Of a stretch of 64,000 nt of DNA, positions 17,847 to 26,366 are shown piece by piece (positions within the stretch are counted from its first letter, which is position 1; the number at the start of each line of letters is the position of its first letter). This stretch comes from Streptomyces sp. NA02950 (GTDB taxonomy: Bacteria > Actinomycetota > Actinomycetes > Streptomycetales > Streptomycetaceae), in NCBI RefSeq assembly GCF_013364155.1, contig NZ_CP054916.1, positions 1,116,001 through 1,180,000 of the forward strand, in the 5' to 3' direction. The position numbers and the translations under genes are program-made. A model generated the notes under the pieces. The model saw nothing but the letters and a program-made list of their open reading frames with translations, was not told the origin of the DNA and did not search any database.

Positions 17847-19273
17847 TCGGTGCCCGCCGGGTCCGGCTTCGCCGTGTGGCGTTCACGCTGTTGCGCCATG
17901 AAGGCGCCGTAGTCCTTCTGGAGCGTGGTGGCCAGCTTCTCCGGCGAGGTCTTGCCGCTGACGACGCCCTGGAGGGCGGCCGAGAGGGTGTCGTAGAACG
18001 TGGGCGTGGAGTAGTCCAGGTACGGGACGAGCCCGTCGGCGGCACTGAGCCGCTTCCAGCCATCGACCATCTGGCCGTCGACGGTGTCCGGCGCGACCTC
18101 GGCGGCTGCCCTGCCGGGTACGGCGGGCAGCACACCGTGGCGGGTCATGACGTCGGCCGCGTGGGCGTTGGTGATGAAGTCCAGGTAGGCGGCGGCCACT
18201 TCGGGGTGGCGGGAGCGGGAGGTGATGGACCAGGCCAGGCCCTGGCCGCCGGTGGTGACGGGATCGCCACCGGCCTTCGCGGGCGGCGGCGGCATCAGGC
18301 CCAGCTTGTCGCCCATGGTCTTCTTCAGATCGGCCAGCTGCCAGGTGCCGGTGAGCAGATAGGCGCCGTCGCCGGAGGCGAACTTCTTGGCCGCGTCGTC
18401 GTAGCCGAGGCCGTTGGCGCCCTTGGGCAGGTAGCCGCGCTTCGTCCAGTCGGTGAGGGTGGCCGCGGCGTCCTTGGTGGCGGCGGTGTCGAAGCCGTCA
18501 CCGCGGCCGAGGACGGTGTCCCGGGTACCGGCGCCGTCCACCTGGCCCTGGAGCACCCCGAAGGTGTGGATGGCCGGGTACTTGTCCAGGTTGCCGAACT
18601 GGACGGGCAGTTCGCCGCGGCCCTTGAGCTTCGCCAGGCCGTCGGTGAAGTCCCGCCAGGTCTCCGGGGGTTCCAGGCCCGCCTTCTTCAGCAGGTCCTT
18701 GTTGTAGTAGAGACCGATGTACTCACCGGTCTGGGATATGCCGTACAGCCGCCCGGTGCCGAAGTCGGTGCCGTCGGCGGAGACCCGGTTGAGGTTGAGC
18801 AGCGTGTTCGGGTAGCGGGTGTTCCAGTCGTAGATCCCGGCCTGGTTGTCGAGCGGGGCGAGCAGTCCGGCGCGGACGAAGGAGACCATATCGGGGTAGC
18901 CCTGGTTGGCCTGGATGACGTCCGGCGGGTGGTTGCCGGAGACGGCCAGTTTGAGCGTGGTCTTCAGATCGGTGAAGCCGCGCGCCACCCGCTTGATCCG
19001 CACATTGGGGTACTTCCGCTGGAACTCCTTGTTGAGCTGCTCCAGTTCACCGTTGGTGCCACCGCGGATCTCCTGGTCCCACACGGTCAGCGTGACCTTT
19101 CCGGCCTTCGCCGGATCCGGTACGGCGGTGGCGGCCCCGGTGCCGGGACCGGCGGCCCCCGAGCCGTCGGTCCCGGGCACACAGCCCGCGGCGAGCAGGA
19201 CGAGGGCGGCGCTGAGCACGGTGGGCGCGGCTCTGGTGTGCCGTCGGCGCGCCCCGGTACCGGGGATTCCCAT
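17843..19273 (-). CDS. Sugar-binding lipoprotein of ABC transporter
   Basis: A 476-residue extracellular solute-binding protein (family 1). The signal 'TVLSALVLLAAGC' style lipobox places the lipidated Cys near residue 31. 'VTLTVWDQEI' opens the first lobe and 'AYLLTGTWQLADL' is typical of the second. The substrate is unknown. Neighbours, a PfkB kinase and a GH4 glycosidase, suggest a di- or oligosaccharide or a sugar derivative. The start lies 42 bp after the kinase stop. Confidence 0.92.
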   Translation of the reverse strand: MGIPGTGARRRHTRAAPTVLSAALVLLAAGCVPGTDGSGAAGPGTGAATAVPDPAKAGKVTLTVWDQEIRGGTNGELEQLNKEFQRKYPNVRIKRVARGFTDLKTTLKLAVSGNHPPDVIQANQGYPDMVSFVRAGLLAPLDNQAGIYDWNTRYPNTLLNLNRVSADGTDFGTGRLYGISQTGEYIGLYYNKDLLKKAGLEPPETWRDFTDGLAKLKGRGELPVQFGNLDKYPAIHTFGVLQGQVDGAGTRDTVLGRGDGFDTAATKDAAATLTDWTKRGYLPKGANGLGYDDAAKKFASGDGAYLLTGTWQLADLKKTMGDKLGLMPPPPAKAGGDPVTTGGQGLAWSITSRSRHPEVAAAYLDFITNAHAADVMTRHGVLPAVPGRAAAEVAPDTVDGQMVDGWKRLSAADGLVPYLDYSTPTFYDTLSAALQGVVSGKTSPEKLATTLQKDYGAFMAQQRERHTAKPDPAGTE

Positions 19274-19315
19274 GCCAGATCTCCTTCATGCGGTGAGCAG
19301 GACCCGCGGGCGGTG

Positions 19316-20455
19316 TCAGGCGCCCCGGAAGCCGATGGTGGGCAGCGCCCTCAGCCGTGGCCAGTCGCGCACTCCGGGCGGTATCAGACCGGAGAGGAAT
19401 CCGTAGCGGTGTGCCAGGTCGCGGGCGTCCGCGGCCCCGCCGCGGGCGGAGCGTTCGGCGCGGTTCCACCACCCGGCCACCTCCGGCCAGCCGGGCGCGG
19501 CCAGCGAACCGCCGAAGTGCTGGACGGACAGGGCGGCGGTGAGGTTGGCGAAGGCGAGCCGGTCGGTGAGCGGCCATCCGGCGAGCGTCCCGGTCATGAA
19601 TCCGGCCACGAACACATCACCGGCGCCGGTGGGGTCGAGCGCGTCCACGGCGAGCCCCGGCACCTCGGCGCTCTCCCCGCTGACCGAGTCGACGGCCACC
19701 GCGCCCTCGGGGCCCTTGGTGACCACGGCGATGGGCACCCGTTCGGCCAGGGCGCGCACCGCCCGCTCGGGGCTGTCGGTGCCGGTGTAGCGCTGGGCCT
19801 CGGCCGCGTTGGGCAGAAAGGCGTGGGCGTGGGGCAGATCGGGGAGGGCGGCGAGGTCCCAGCGTCCGCTGTCGTCCCAGCCGACGTCGGCGAAGACCTT
19901 GCTGCCCTGGGCGTGTGCCAGGCCCACCCACTCCTCCGGCCGTCCTGGTTCGAAGGAGGCCACGCAGGCGCGGGTGCGGGGCGGGGTGCCGGGGACGGCG
20001 GGCGGCGGGGCCGGATGCTCGTGGGTCACCATGGTGCGTTCGCCCTCGTACGCCATGGAGACCGTGACCGGGGAGTGCCAGCCGGGGACCCGACGGGAGG
20101 GGGTGAGGTCGACGCCCTCGCCGTTCTCCAGGCTCTCCCAGCAGTAGTCGCCGTAGACGTCGGCGCCGAACGCCGCGGCCAGGGTGGTGTGGAGTCCGAG
20201 CCGGGCCAGCGCGGTGGCCATGTTGGCGATGCCGCCGGGGCTCGAACCCATGCCGCGCGCCCAGCTCTCGGTGCCGCGCACGGGGGCGTGGTCGAGTCCG
20301 GTGAAGATGATGTCCAGGAACACGGTGCCGGTCAGATAGACGTCGTGCACGGGGTCCGCGGGAGCGCGCAGCGCCGCGAGCGGATCGATCGGGTGGATCG
20401 AGTGGATCGAGTGGATCGAGTGGATCGGATCGGGTCTTCCGGCCGTGAAGCTCAC
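19316..20455 (-). CDS. PfkB-family carbohydrate kinase
   Basis: About 379 residues. The PfkB fold begins near 'VHDVYLTGTVFLDIIF', with glycine-rich 'SSPGGIANMATALARLG' and the ATP/anion-hole signature 'DALDPTGAGDVFVAGFMTG', including the catalytic Asp of GAGD. I prefer GTG 20455 (GAGAAAGG upstream) to the in-frame ATG at 20515. Residues just after the start are an Ile-His-Ser repeat encoded by a 9-bp tandem repeat. It heads the transporter operon and is divergent from a DeoR regulator, so it probably phosphorylates the imported sugar or a product of the GH4 enzyme. Confidence 0.88.
   Translation of the reverse strand: MSFTAGRPDPIHSIHSIHSIHPIDPLAALRAPADPVHDVYLTGTVFLDIIFTGLDHAPVRGTESWARGMGSSPGGIANMATALARLGLHTTLAAAFGADVYGDYCWESLENGEGVDLTPSRRVPGWHSPVTVSMAYEGERTMVTHEHPAPPPAVPGTPPRTRACVASFEPGRPEEWVGLAHAQGSKVFADVGWDDSGRWDLAALPDLPHAHAFLPNAAEAQRYTGTDSPERAVRALAERVPIAVVTKGPEGAVAVDSVSGESAEVPGLAVDALDPTGAGDVFVAGFMTGTLAGWPLTDRLAFANLTAALSVQHFGGSLAAPGWPEVAGWWNRAERSARGGAADARDLAHRYGFLSGLIPPGVRDWPRLRALPTIGFRGA
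20393..20428. repeat. 9-bp tandem repeat in the kinase N-terminus
   Basis: Three perfect copies of GTGGATCGA (20393-20401, 20402-20410, 20411-20419) and a fourth with one change (20420-20428). In the kinase frame it encodes repeated Ile-His-Ser. The repeat precedes the conserved fold and may vary in copy number without harming the enzyme. Confidence 0.85.
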
Positions 20456-20525
20456 CAACGCGCCTTTCTCTGCTCCGTGGGACTCTTCCTCGGTGCGACG
20501 GGTGCGCCATGGCACCGGGAGAACG

Positions 20526-20551
20526 GGGTGTCGTGGGCGTGAGCGACACCC
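20526..20551. promoter_or_regulatory. Palindrome between kinase operon and DeoR gene
   Basis: GGGTGTCG (20526-20533) and CGACACCC (20544-20551) form 8-bp arms with a 10-nt spacer in the divergent promoter region. It is a candidate operator for the adjacent DeoR-type regulator. The symmetry is seen; binding is inferred. Confidence 0.45.
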
Positions 20552-20626
20552 TGCACCCGCCTGACGATTAATGCAAGAGGTCAGTCACACTCGCGCAGAG
20601 TCGCTCAGGTGGAGTAGGTTTCCCCC

Positions 20627-21388
20627 ATGCTGCGAGAGACCCGCCACGAGAAGCTGCTGAGCATCCTCGGCGAGGAGGGGGTGCTCCCCATCGGGGAGAT
20701 CGCCACGCGTCTGGGCATCAGCGAGGCCACCGCCCGGCGGGACATCACCGAGCTGGGCCGGGCCGGGCGACTCACCCGGGTCTACGGCGGCGCGGTGGCC
20801 GCCCCCAGGCCGGACGAGGAGCGCCCGTTCGGCGAGGTGGAGGTCGACGACCTGGCCGAGAAGCAGGCCGTCGCCCGCCGGGCCGCGGAGCTGGTCGCGG
20901 ACGGCGATGTCCTGCTGCTGGACATCGGCACCACCACGCTCCAGCTCGCCAAGCAGCTGCGCGGACGGCCGGTCACCATCGTGACCAGCAATCTCGCGGT
21001 CTACGACGAACTGCGCGACGACCCGCAGGTGACACTGATCCTGCTCGGCGGGCAGGTACGCGCCAACTACCGGTCGGTGGTGGGTTTCCTCACCGAGTCC
21101 AACATCCGGCAGCTGCACGTCGGCCGGCTCTTCCTCGGCGCCAGCGGGGTGCTGCCGGACGGCAGTGTGCTGGACAGCACCCATGTGGAGGTGCCGGTGA
21201 AGCGGGCCATGCTCGAGGCGACCCGCGAGGTGGTGCTGCTGGTCACCGCGGGCAAGTTCCCCGGTGAGACCGGTCTCGCCCGGATCTGCGGACCCCGGCG
21301 GATCGACACCCTGATCACCAACACAACATCCGATCCGGCGACGCTCGCCGTGTTCCGCGAGGCCGATGTGGAGGTACTGACCGTATGA
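20627..21388 (+). CDS. DeoR/GlpR-family transcriptional regulator
   Basis: A 253-residue regulator. An N-terminal winged helix-turn-helix (about 5-60) has the DeoR signature 'IGEIATRLGISEATARRDIT'. The C-terminal sugar-phosphate sensor domain carries 'LDIGTTTLQLAKQL' and 'LGGQVRANYRSVVG'. Such proteins repress sugar operons and are released by a phosphorylated sugar. Its position, divergent from the kinase-transporter operon and ATGA-overlapping the GH4 gene, makes it the local regulator of both. Confidence 0.93.
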   Translation: MLRETRHEKLLSILGEEGVLPIGEIATRLGISEATARRDITELGRAGRLTRVYGGAVAAPRPDEERPFGEVEVDDLAEKQAVARRAAELVADGDVLLLDIGTTTLQLAKQLRGRPVTIVTSNLAVYDELRDDPQVTLILLGGQVRANYRSVVGFLTESNIRQLHVGRLFLGASGVLPDGSVLDSTHVEVPVKRAMLEATREVVLLVTAGKFPGETGLARICGPRRIDTLITNTTSDPATLAVFREADVEVLTV

Positions 21389-22761
21389 GGCTGACTGTGC
21401 TGGGCGGCGGCGGTTTCCGTATGCCCCTGGTGTACCGGGCGCTGCTGGACGACACCGGGGACGCGGCGGGGCGCTGCACCGAGCTGGTGCTGTACGACAC
21501 CGACCGGACCCGGCTCGACGCCATCGGCGCGGTCCTGGCCGAGCAGGCGGCGGGCCGTGCCACCGCCCCCGCCGTACGGGCCACCACCGACCTCGACGAC
21601 GCGCTGCGCGGTGCCGACTTCGTGTTCTCCGCCATCCGCGTCGGCGGTCTGGAGGGGCGTGCGCACGACGAGCGGCTCCCGCTGGCCGAGGGGGTGCTCG
21701 GCCAGGAGACCGTCGGGGCGGGCGGGGTGCTCTACGGGCTGCGCACCCTGCCGGTGGCGGTCCGGATCGCCGAGCGGATCGCGGCGGTGGCCCCGGACGC
21801 CTGGGTCATCAACTTCACCAACCCCGCGGGCATGGTCACCGAGGCGATGCAGCGGGTGCTGGGCGACCGCGTGATCGGCATCTGCGACTCACCGGTGGGG
21901 CTGTGCCGCCGGGCGGCGCGGGCGCTGGGCGCCGACCCGGACCGGACCTCCTACGACTACGTCGGGCTCAACCATCTCGGCTGGCTGCGCCGGCTGGTCG
22001 TGGACGGCCGGGACCGGATGCCCGAACTCCTCGCGGACACCGGCCTGTTGGAGTCCTTCGAGGAGGGCAAGCTGTTCGGCGCCGAATGGCTGCGGGCGCT
22101 GGGCGCCCTGCCCAATGAGTATCTGCACTACTACTACTTCAACCGCGAGGCGGTGGCCTCGATCCGGCAGGCGCCGGCCACCCGCGGCGAGTTCCTCCGG
22201 GAGCAGCAGGCCCGTTTCTACACCTCGGCCGCCGCCGAGGGCGCGGGGGCGCTGGAGGTCTGGGAGCGGACCCGGCTGGAGCGCGAGGCCACGTACATGG
22301 CGGAGAGCCGCGAGGCCACCGGCGGATGGCAGCGCGACACCTGTGACCTCGACGGCGGCGGCTACGACCGGATCGCGCTGGCCCTCATGCGGGCCATCGC
22401 CCGCAATGAGCGCGCCACCCTGATCCTCAACGTCCGCAACGGCTCCGCGGTCCCGGGTCTCGACGCCGATGCCGTGGTGGAGGTGCCGTGTCTGGTGGAC
22501 GCGGGCGGGGCGCGCCCGCTGGCGGCCGGGGCGGTGGCCCCGGACCAGCTCGGGCTGATGCTCTCGCTGAAGGCGGTGGAGCGCTCGACGATCGAGGCGG
22601 CGGCCGCCTCGGCGGCGACCGGGGCGGGCGCCCGCGCGGGCGGCGCCCGCGGTGCGGCCCTGCGGGCTCTCGCCCTCCATCCGCTGGTGGACTCGGTGAA
22701 TGTGGCGGCCCGGATCCTCGATGCCTCGGGGGCGCTGACCCACGAGCCGCCCCGCTCCTAG
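21385..22761 (+). CDS. Glycoside hydrolase family 4 enzyme (6-phospho-beta-glucosidase-like)
   Basis: A 458-residue GH4 enzyme. The NAD-binding start is 'LTVLGGGGFRMPLVYRALL'. The conserved 'NFTNPAGMVTEAMQ', the metal-binding Cys in 'GICDSPVGLCRRAA' and the His in 'YVGLNHLGWLRR' are all present. GH4 enzymes use NAD+ and Mn2+ in a redox elimination mechanism on (often 6-phosphorylated) glycosides. It is translationally coupled to the DeoR regulator. The stop codon TAG (22759-22761) lies in the end of an inverted-repeat element, so the last residues may have been altered by insertion. Confidence 0.9.
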   Translation: MRLTVLGGGGFRMPLVYRALLDDTGDAAGRCTELVLYDTDRTRLDAIGAVLAEQAAGRATAPAVRATTDLDDALRGADFVFSAIRVGGLEGRAHDERLPLAEGVLGQETVGAGGVLYGLRTLPVAVRIAERIAAVAPDAWVINFTNPAGMVTEAMQRVLGDRVIGICDSPVGLCRRAARALGADPDRTSYDYVGLNHLGWLRRLVVDGRDRMPELLADTGLLESFEEGKLFGAEWLRALGALPNEYLHYYYFNREAVASIRQAPATRGEFLREQQARFYTSAAAEGAGALEVWERTRLEREATYMAESREATGGWQRDTCDLDGGGYDRIALALMRAIARNERATLILNVRNGSAVPGLDADAVVEVPCLVDAGGARPLAAGAVAPDQLGLMLSLKAVERSTIEAAAASAATGAGARAGGARGAALRALALHPLVDSVNVAARILDASGALTHEPPRS

Positions 22762-22924
22762 GGCGTGTCCGTGAAGTCGCGCCGGGTGAGCCCGCGGCGT
22801 CTGGCGTGCGATCGCAAGGCTGAGCTTCGCGCTCGTAGGGGGCCTGCCCGGGTGATCCCGGCAACGCAGCGAGCGTGCGTACCAGGCGTCGCGGGCCCGG
22901 CGGGACTTTGCGGACACCCCCTAG
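22758..22924. mobile_element. MITE-like inverted-repeat element abutting the GH4 gene
   Basis: A 167-bp element. The left end CTAGGGCGTGTCCGTGAAGT and the right end, read in reverse complement, CTAGGGGGTGTCCGCAAAGT match at 17 of the first 20 bases. Weaker complementarity continues inward for some 30 bp more. CTAG at both ends may be a 4-bp target duplication, as used by IS5-type transposases. No transposase is encoded. Its left CTAG supplies the stop codon of the GH4 gene. Confidence 0.68.
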
Positions 22925-23214
22925 GAGCCCCCTGGGAGCTGTCCGAACGGGCACACTCCAGTCGTCGGCCCCGCCCGGTCGGGCCCCGCGGTCCGCCCCC
23001 GTCCAGCAAACGGGCGGCAAACGGGCACACCGGGCGGGCAGCCAGGCATCCCCGATCCGTATCCCTGTCCACTTCACAGCCACTGACCTGCTGAGATAAC
23101 GTTCAGGAAACGGGCACATACGGTCACGATCTCCTCGGCGTCAAGGCTGGCCACGTGATGGCGCGCTTGTAAAACTTCCACGCAAGCCAGGAGAGTGACG
23201 CAGGGAGGCGCGGG
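22925..23214. other. Intergenic region upstream of the second DeoR gene
   Basis: About 290 bp between the inverted-repeat element and the next regulator, with no supported gene. It presumably carries the promoter of the polyol operon regulator; the stretch near 23080-23180 is AT-richer. A weak dyad GCTTG-N13-CAAGC lies at 23165-23187, just upstream of the ribosome site. Confidence 0.4.
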
Positions 23215-23976
23215 ATGGAGGCGGAGGAACGCCGTCGGGAGATCCTCGACACGGCCCGCCGTGCCGGGGTCGTCGACGTCGGCAAACTCGCCGCGGACCT
23301 CGGCGTCTCCAAGGAGACCGTGCGCCGCGACCTGAGGGTGCTGGAGGAACACGGTCTGGTGCGCCGCACCCACGGCGGTGCCTATCCCGTGGAGAGCGCG
23401 GGGTTCGAGACGACCCTGGCCTTCCGCACCACCATGCACGTCCCGGAGAAGTCCCGGATCGCGGAGGCGGCGGCCGCGCTGCTGGGCGACGCCGAGACGG
23501 TCTTCGTGGACGAGGGGTTCACCCCGCAGCTGATCGCGGAGGCCCTGCCCCGGGACCGTCCGCTCACCGTGATCACCGCGTCGCTCGCCACCGCGGGCGG
23601 TCTCGCAGGGCGGGAGAACACCACCGTGCTGCTGCTCGGCGGCCGGGTGCGCGGCGGCACCATGGCCACCGTGGACCACTGGGCGACCCATATGCTCTCC
23701 GGCTTTGTCATCGACCTGGCCTTCATCGGCGCCAACGGCATCTCCCGGCAGTACGGCCTCACCACGCCCGATCCGGCGGTCAGTGAGGTCAAGGCGCAGG
23801 TGGTCCGGGTCTCCCGGCGGAAGATCTTCTCCGGGGTGCACACCAAGTTCGGCGCCGTCAGCTTCTGCCGGTTCGCGGAAGTGTCCGACTTCGAGGCCAT
23901 CGTGACCGACACCGGACTCCCGCTCACCGAGGCACACCGCTACTCCCTGCTGGGCCCGCAGATCATCCGCGCCTGA
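23215..23976 (+). CDS. DeoR/GlpR-family transcriptional regulator
   Basis: A 253-residue protein with the DeoR winged helix ('VGKLAADLGVSKETVRRDLR', about 20-39) and C-terminal sensor domain ('VDEGFTPQLIAEAL', 'LLLGGRVRGGTMATVDHWAT'). It begins with ATG preceded by GGGAGGCGCGGG. It is 76 bp upstream of the polyol-type ABC operon in the same direction and is its likely regulator. It is a distant paralogue of the DeoR protein at 20627. Confidence 0.92.
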   Translation: MEAEERRREILDTARRAGVVDVGKLAADLGVSKETVRRDLRVLEEHGLVRRTHGGAYPVESAGFETTLAFRTTMHVPEKSRIAEAAAALLGDAETVFVDEGFTPQLIAEALPRDRPLTVITASLATAGGLAGRENTTVLLLGGRVRGGTMATVDHWATHMLSGFVIDLAFIGANGISRQYGLTTPDPAVSEVKAQVVRVSRRKIFSGVHTKFGAVSFCRFAEVSDFEAIVTDTGLPLTEAHRYSLLGPQIIRA

Positions 23977-24052
23977 CACGCCGTCACGCCGTATGCTGCG
24001 CAGCGCGGTTACTCCCCCCTTCCTCCCACACGTCCCTTCGATTGGACCTGTC

Positions 24053-25408
24053 ATGCCCGTCCTGACACTTCGTGCTGCCCGGATACCGCTGGTGGCCCTG
24101 ACCGCGGGAGCGCTCCTCGCCGGGTGCGCCGGCATGGGGGGCGGTGGGTCCGGCGGCAAGACCATCAATGTGCTGATGGTCAACAACCCCCAGATGATGG
24201 ACTTGCAGAAGCTCACCGCGAAGCACTTCACCAAGGAAACCGGCATCAGGGTGAACTTCACGGTGCTGCCGGAGAACGACGTCCGCGACAAGATCAGTCA
24301 GGACTTCGCCAATCAGGCCGGTCAGTACGACGTGGCCACCATCAGCAACTTCGAGGTGCCGTTCTACGCCAGGAACGACTGGCTGCTGCCGCTGGACGAC
24401 CGGGTGGCGAAGGACCGGGCCTTCGACCAGAAGGACATCCTGCCCCCGATGCGCCAGTCGCTGACCGCCGACGACGGCCGGCTGTACGCCCAGCCGTTCT
24501 ACGGTGAGTCGTCGTTCCTGATGTACCGCAAGGACGTGTTCGCCGAGAAGCATCTGACCATGCCCGAGCGGCCCACCTGGCAGCAGGTGGCCGACCTGGC
24601 GGCCAAGGCCGATGGCGCCCGCAACGGGATGAAGGGCATCTGTCTGCGCGGACTGCCCGGCTGGGGCGAGCTGATGGCGCCGCTCACCACGGTCGCCAAC
24701 ACCTTCGGCGGCACCTGGTTCAGCAAGGACTGGAAGGCGCAGCTCACCTCCCCCGGGTTCGCCAAGGCGACGAAGTTCTATGTCGACCTGGTGCGCAAGC
24801 ACGGCGAGGCGGGCGCCGCCCAGTCCGGGTTCGCCGAATGCCTCAACAACCTCACCCAGGGCAAGAGCGCCATGTGGTACGACGCCACCTCGGCCGCCGG
24901 ATCGCTGGAGGCCGCCGACTCGCCCGTCAAGGGCAAGATCGGCTATGTCCAGGCGCCGGTGGTGAAGACCAAGAGCTCGGGCTGGCTCTACACCTGGGCC
25001 TGGGGGATCCAGAAGGCGACCCGCACCCCCGACAACGCGTGGAAGTTCGTCCGCTGGGCCTCCAGCAAGAAGTACGAGACCCTGGTGGGCAAGACGTTCG
25101 GCTGGGCCAATGTCCCGGCGGGCAAACGGGCGTCCACCTACGCCGACCCCGACTACCGCAAGGCCGCCGGCACCTTCTCGGAGGTCACCCGCAAGGCCAT
25201 CACCAGCGCCCGGCCACGTGACCCGGGTGTGCAACAACGGCCGACCATCGGGATCCAGTTCGTCGACATCCCCGAGTTCTCCGACCTCGGCACCAAGGTC
25301 GCCCAGGAGATCAGTGCCGCGATCGCCGGAAAGCAGTCCGTCGACGAGGCGTTGAAGAAGTCGCAGAAGCTGGCCGAGAGGGTCGGCGAGGAGTACCGAG
25401 ATGAGTAA
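24053..25408 (+). CDS. Polyol/sugar-binding lipoprotein (SmoE-like)
   Basis: A 451-residue extracellular solute-binding protein. The signal 'LVALTAGALLAGCAG' gives a lipobox with Cys near 24. 'INVLMVNNPQMMDLQKLT' and 'LYAQPFYGESSFLMYRKD' are characteristic of the sorbitol/mannitol-binding branch. I chose the internal ATG 24053 because it gives a normal lipoprotein signal; ATG 23993 would add 20 odd residues. The downstream permeases and zinc dehydrogenase fit sugar-alcohol uptake and oxidation. Substrate is inferred. Confidence 0.9.
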   Translation: MPVLTLRAARIPLVALTAGALLAGCAGMGGGGSGGKTINVLMVNNPQMMDLQKLTAKHFTKETGIRVNFTVLPENDVRDKISQDFANQAGQYDVATISNFEVPFYARNDWLLPLDDRVAKDRAFDQKDILPPMRQSLTADDGRLYAQPFYGESSFLMYRKDVFAEKHLTMPERPTWQQVADLAAKADGARNGMKGICLRGLPGWGELMAPLTTVANTFGGTWFSKDWKAQLTSPGFAKATKFYVDLVRKHGEAGAAQSGFAECLNNLTQGKSAMWYDATSAAGSLEAADSPVKGKIGYVQAPVVKTKSSGWLYTWAWGIQKATRTPDNAWKFVRWASSKKYETLVGKTFGWANVPAGKRASTYADPDYRKAAGTFSEVTRKAITSARPRDPGVQQRPTIGIQFVDIPEFSDLGTKVAQEISAAIAGKQSVDEALKKSQKLAERVGEEYRDE

Positions 25409-26366
25409 TCCCACGACTGCCGCCCCCGTCCGCGGCCCGCGCCCGCCGGCCGCGGCCACCGCCACCCGGCGCTCCCCCGAGATCCCCCGCAACCGCGCCC
25501 GCGAGTGGGCCACGCGGGCTCCGCTGATGCCCGCGCTGATCTTCCTGATCGTGGTCACCCAGCTGCCGTTCGCGGCCACACTGGTGATCTCCTTCTTCGA
25601 CTGGAACGCCTTCCGGCCCGAGCGCCGTGAGTTCACCGGTCTGGACAACTACCGGACCGTCGCCAGTGACGAGGGCCTGCGCGAGTCCATCCTGACCACC
25701 GTGCTGCTGACCGCCACCGTGGTGATCGTCAGTGTGGTGCTGGGACTGCTGCTGGCGCTGCTGCTGGACCGCAGGTTCCGTGGCCGCGGACTGGTGCGCA
25801 CCATGCTCATCGCACCGTTCCTGCTGGTCCCGGTGGCCTCCGCGCTGCTGTGGAAGCATGCGCTGTACAACCCTGAGTACGGGCTGTTCAACGGGGTACT
25901 CACCTGGCTGGGTGGGCCCCAGCCGGACTGGATCTCCGATATGCCCCTGCTGGCCGTGGAGATGTCCCTGGTGTGGCAGTGGACACCGTTCATGATGCTG
26001 ATCCTGCTGGCCGGGCTCCAGAGCCGCCCCCTGGACATGATCGAGGCCGCCCGGCTGGACGGTGCGGGCAACTGGCAGATCTTCCGTTATCTCACCCTGC
26101 CGCATCTGCGCCGCTATCTGGAGCTGGGCACCCTGCTCGGGTCGATCTACATCGTGCAGAACTTCGACGCGGTGTTCACCCTGACCCGTGGCGGCCTGGA
26201 CACCGCCAACCTCCCCTACACCATCTACGAGACCTTCTACAACGCCCATGAGTACGGGCTGGCATCCGCGGCGGGCGTGCTGGTGGTGATCGGCACGATC
26301 GTCATCGCCACCTTCGCGCTGCGTGTGGTGTCGTCCCTGTTCCGTGAGGAGGTGTCCCGCGCATGA
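25401..26366 (+). CDS. Polyol/sugar ABC transporter permease (SmoF-like)
   Basis: A 321-residue permease with six helices after a Pro/Arg-rich N-terminus (1-38); the first helix is 'LMPALIFLIVVTQLPFAATL'. The EAA loop is 'EAARLDGAGNWQIFRYLTLP'. It overlaps the binding-protein gene by 8 bp and the next permease by ATGA. No ATPase gene accompanies it, consistent with use of a shared MsiK-type ATPase. Confidence 0.92.
   Translation: MSNPTTAAPVRGPRPPAAATATRRSPEIPRNRAREWATRAPLMPALIFLIVVTQLPFAATLVISFFDWNAFRPERREFTGLDNYRTVASDEGLRESILTTVLLTATVVIVSVVLGLLLALLLDRRFRGRGLVRTMLIAPFLLVPVASALLWKHALYNPEYGLFNGVLTWLGGPQPDWISDMPLLAVEMSLVWQWTPFMMLILLAGLQSRPLDMIEAARLDGAGNWQIFRYLTLPHLRRYLELGTLLGSIYIVQNFDAVFTLTRGGLDTANLPYTIYETFYNAHEYGLASAAGVLVVIGTIVIATFALRVVSSLFREEVSRA

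Noticed and set aside
17876..20542. An 888-codon plus-strand frame across the sugar-binding and kinase genes
   Set aside because: It is antisense to two well-recognised genes and has no domain or ribosome site.
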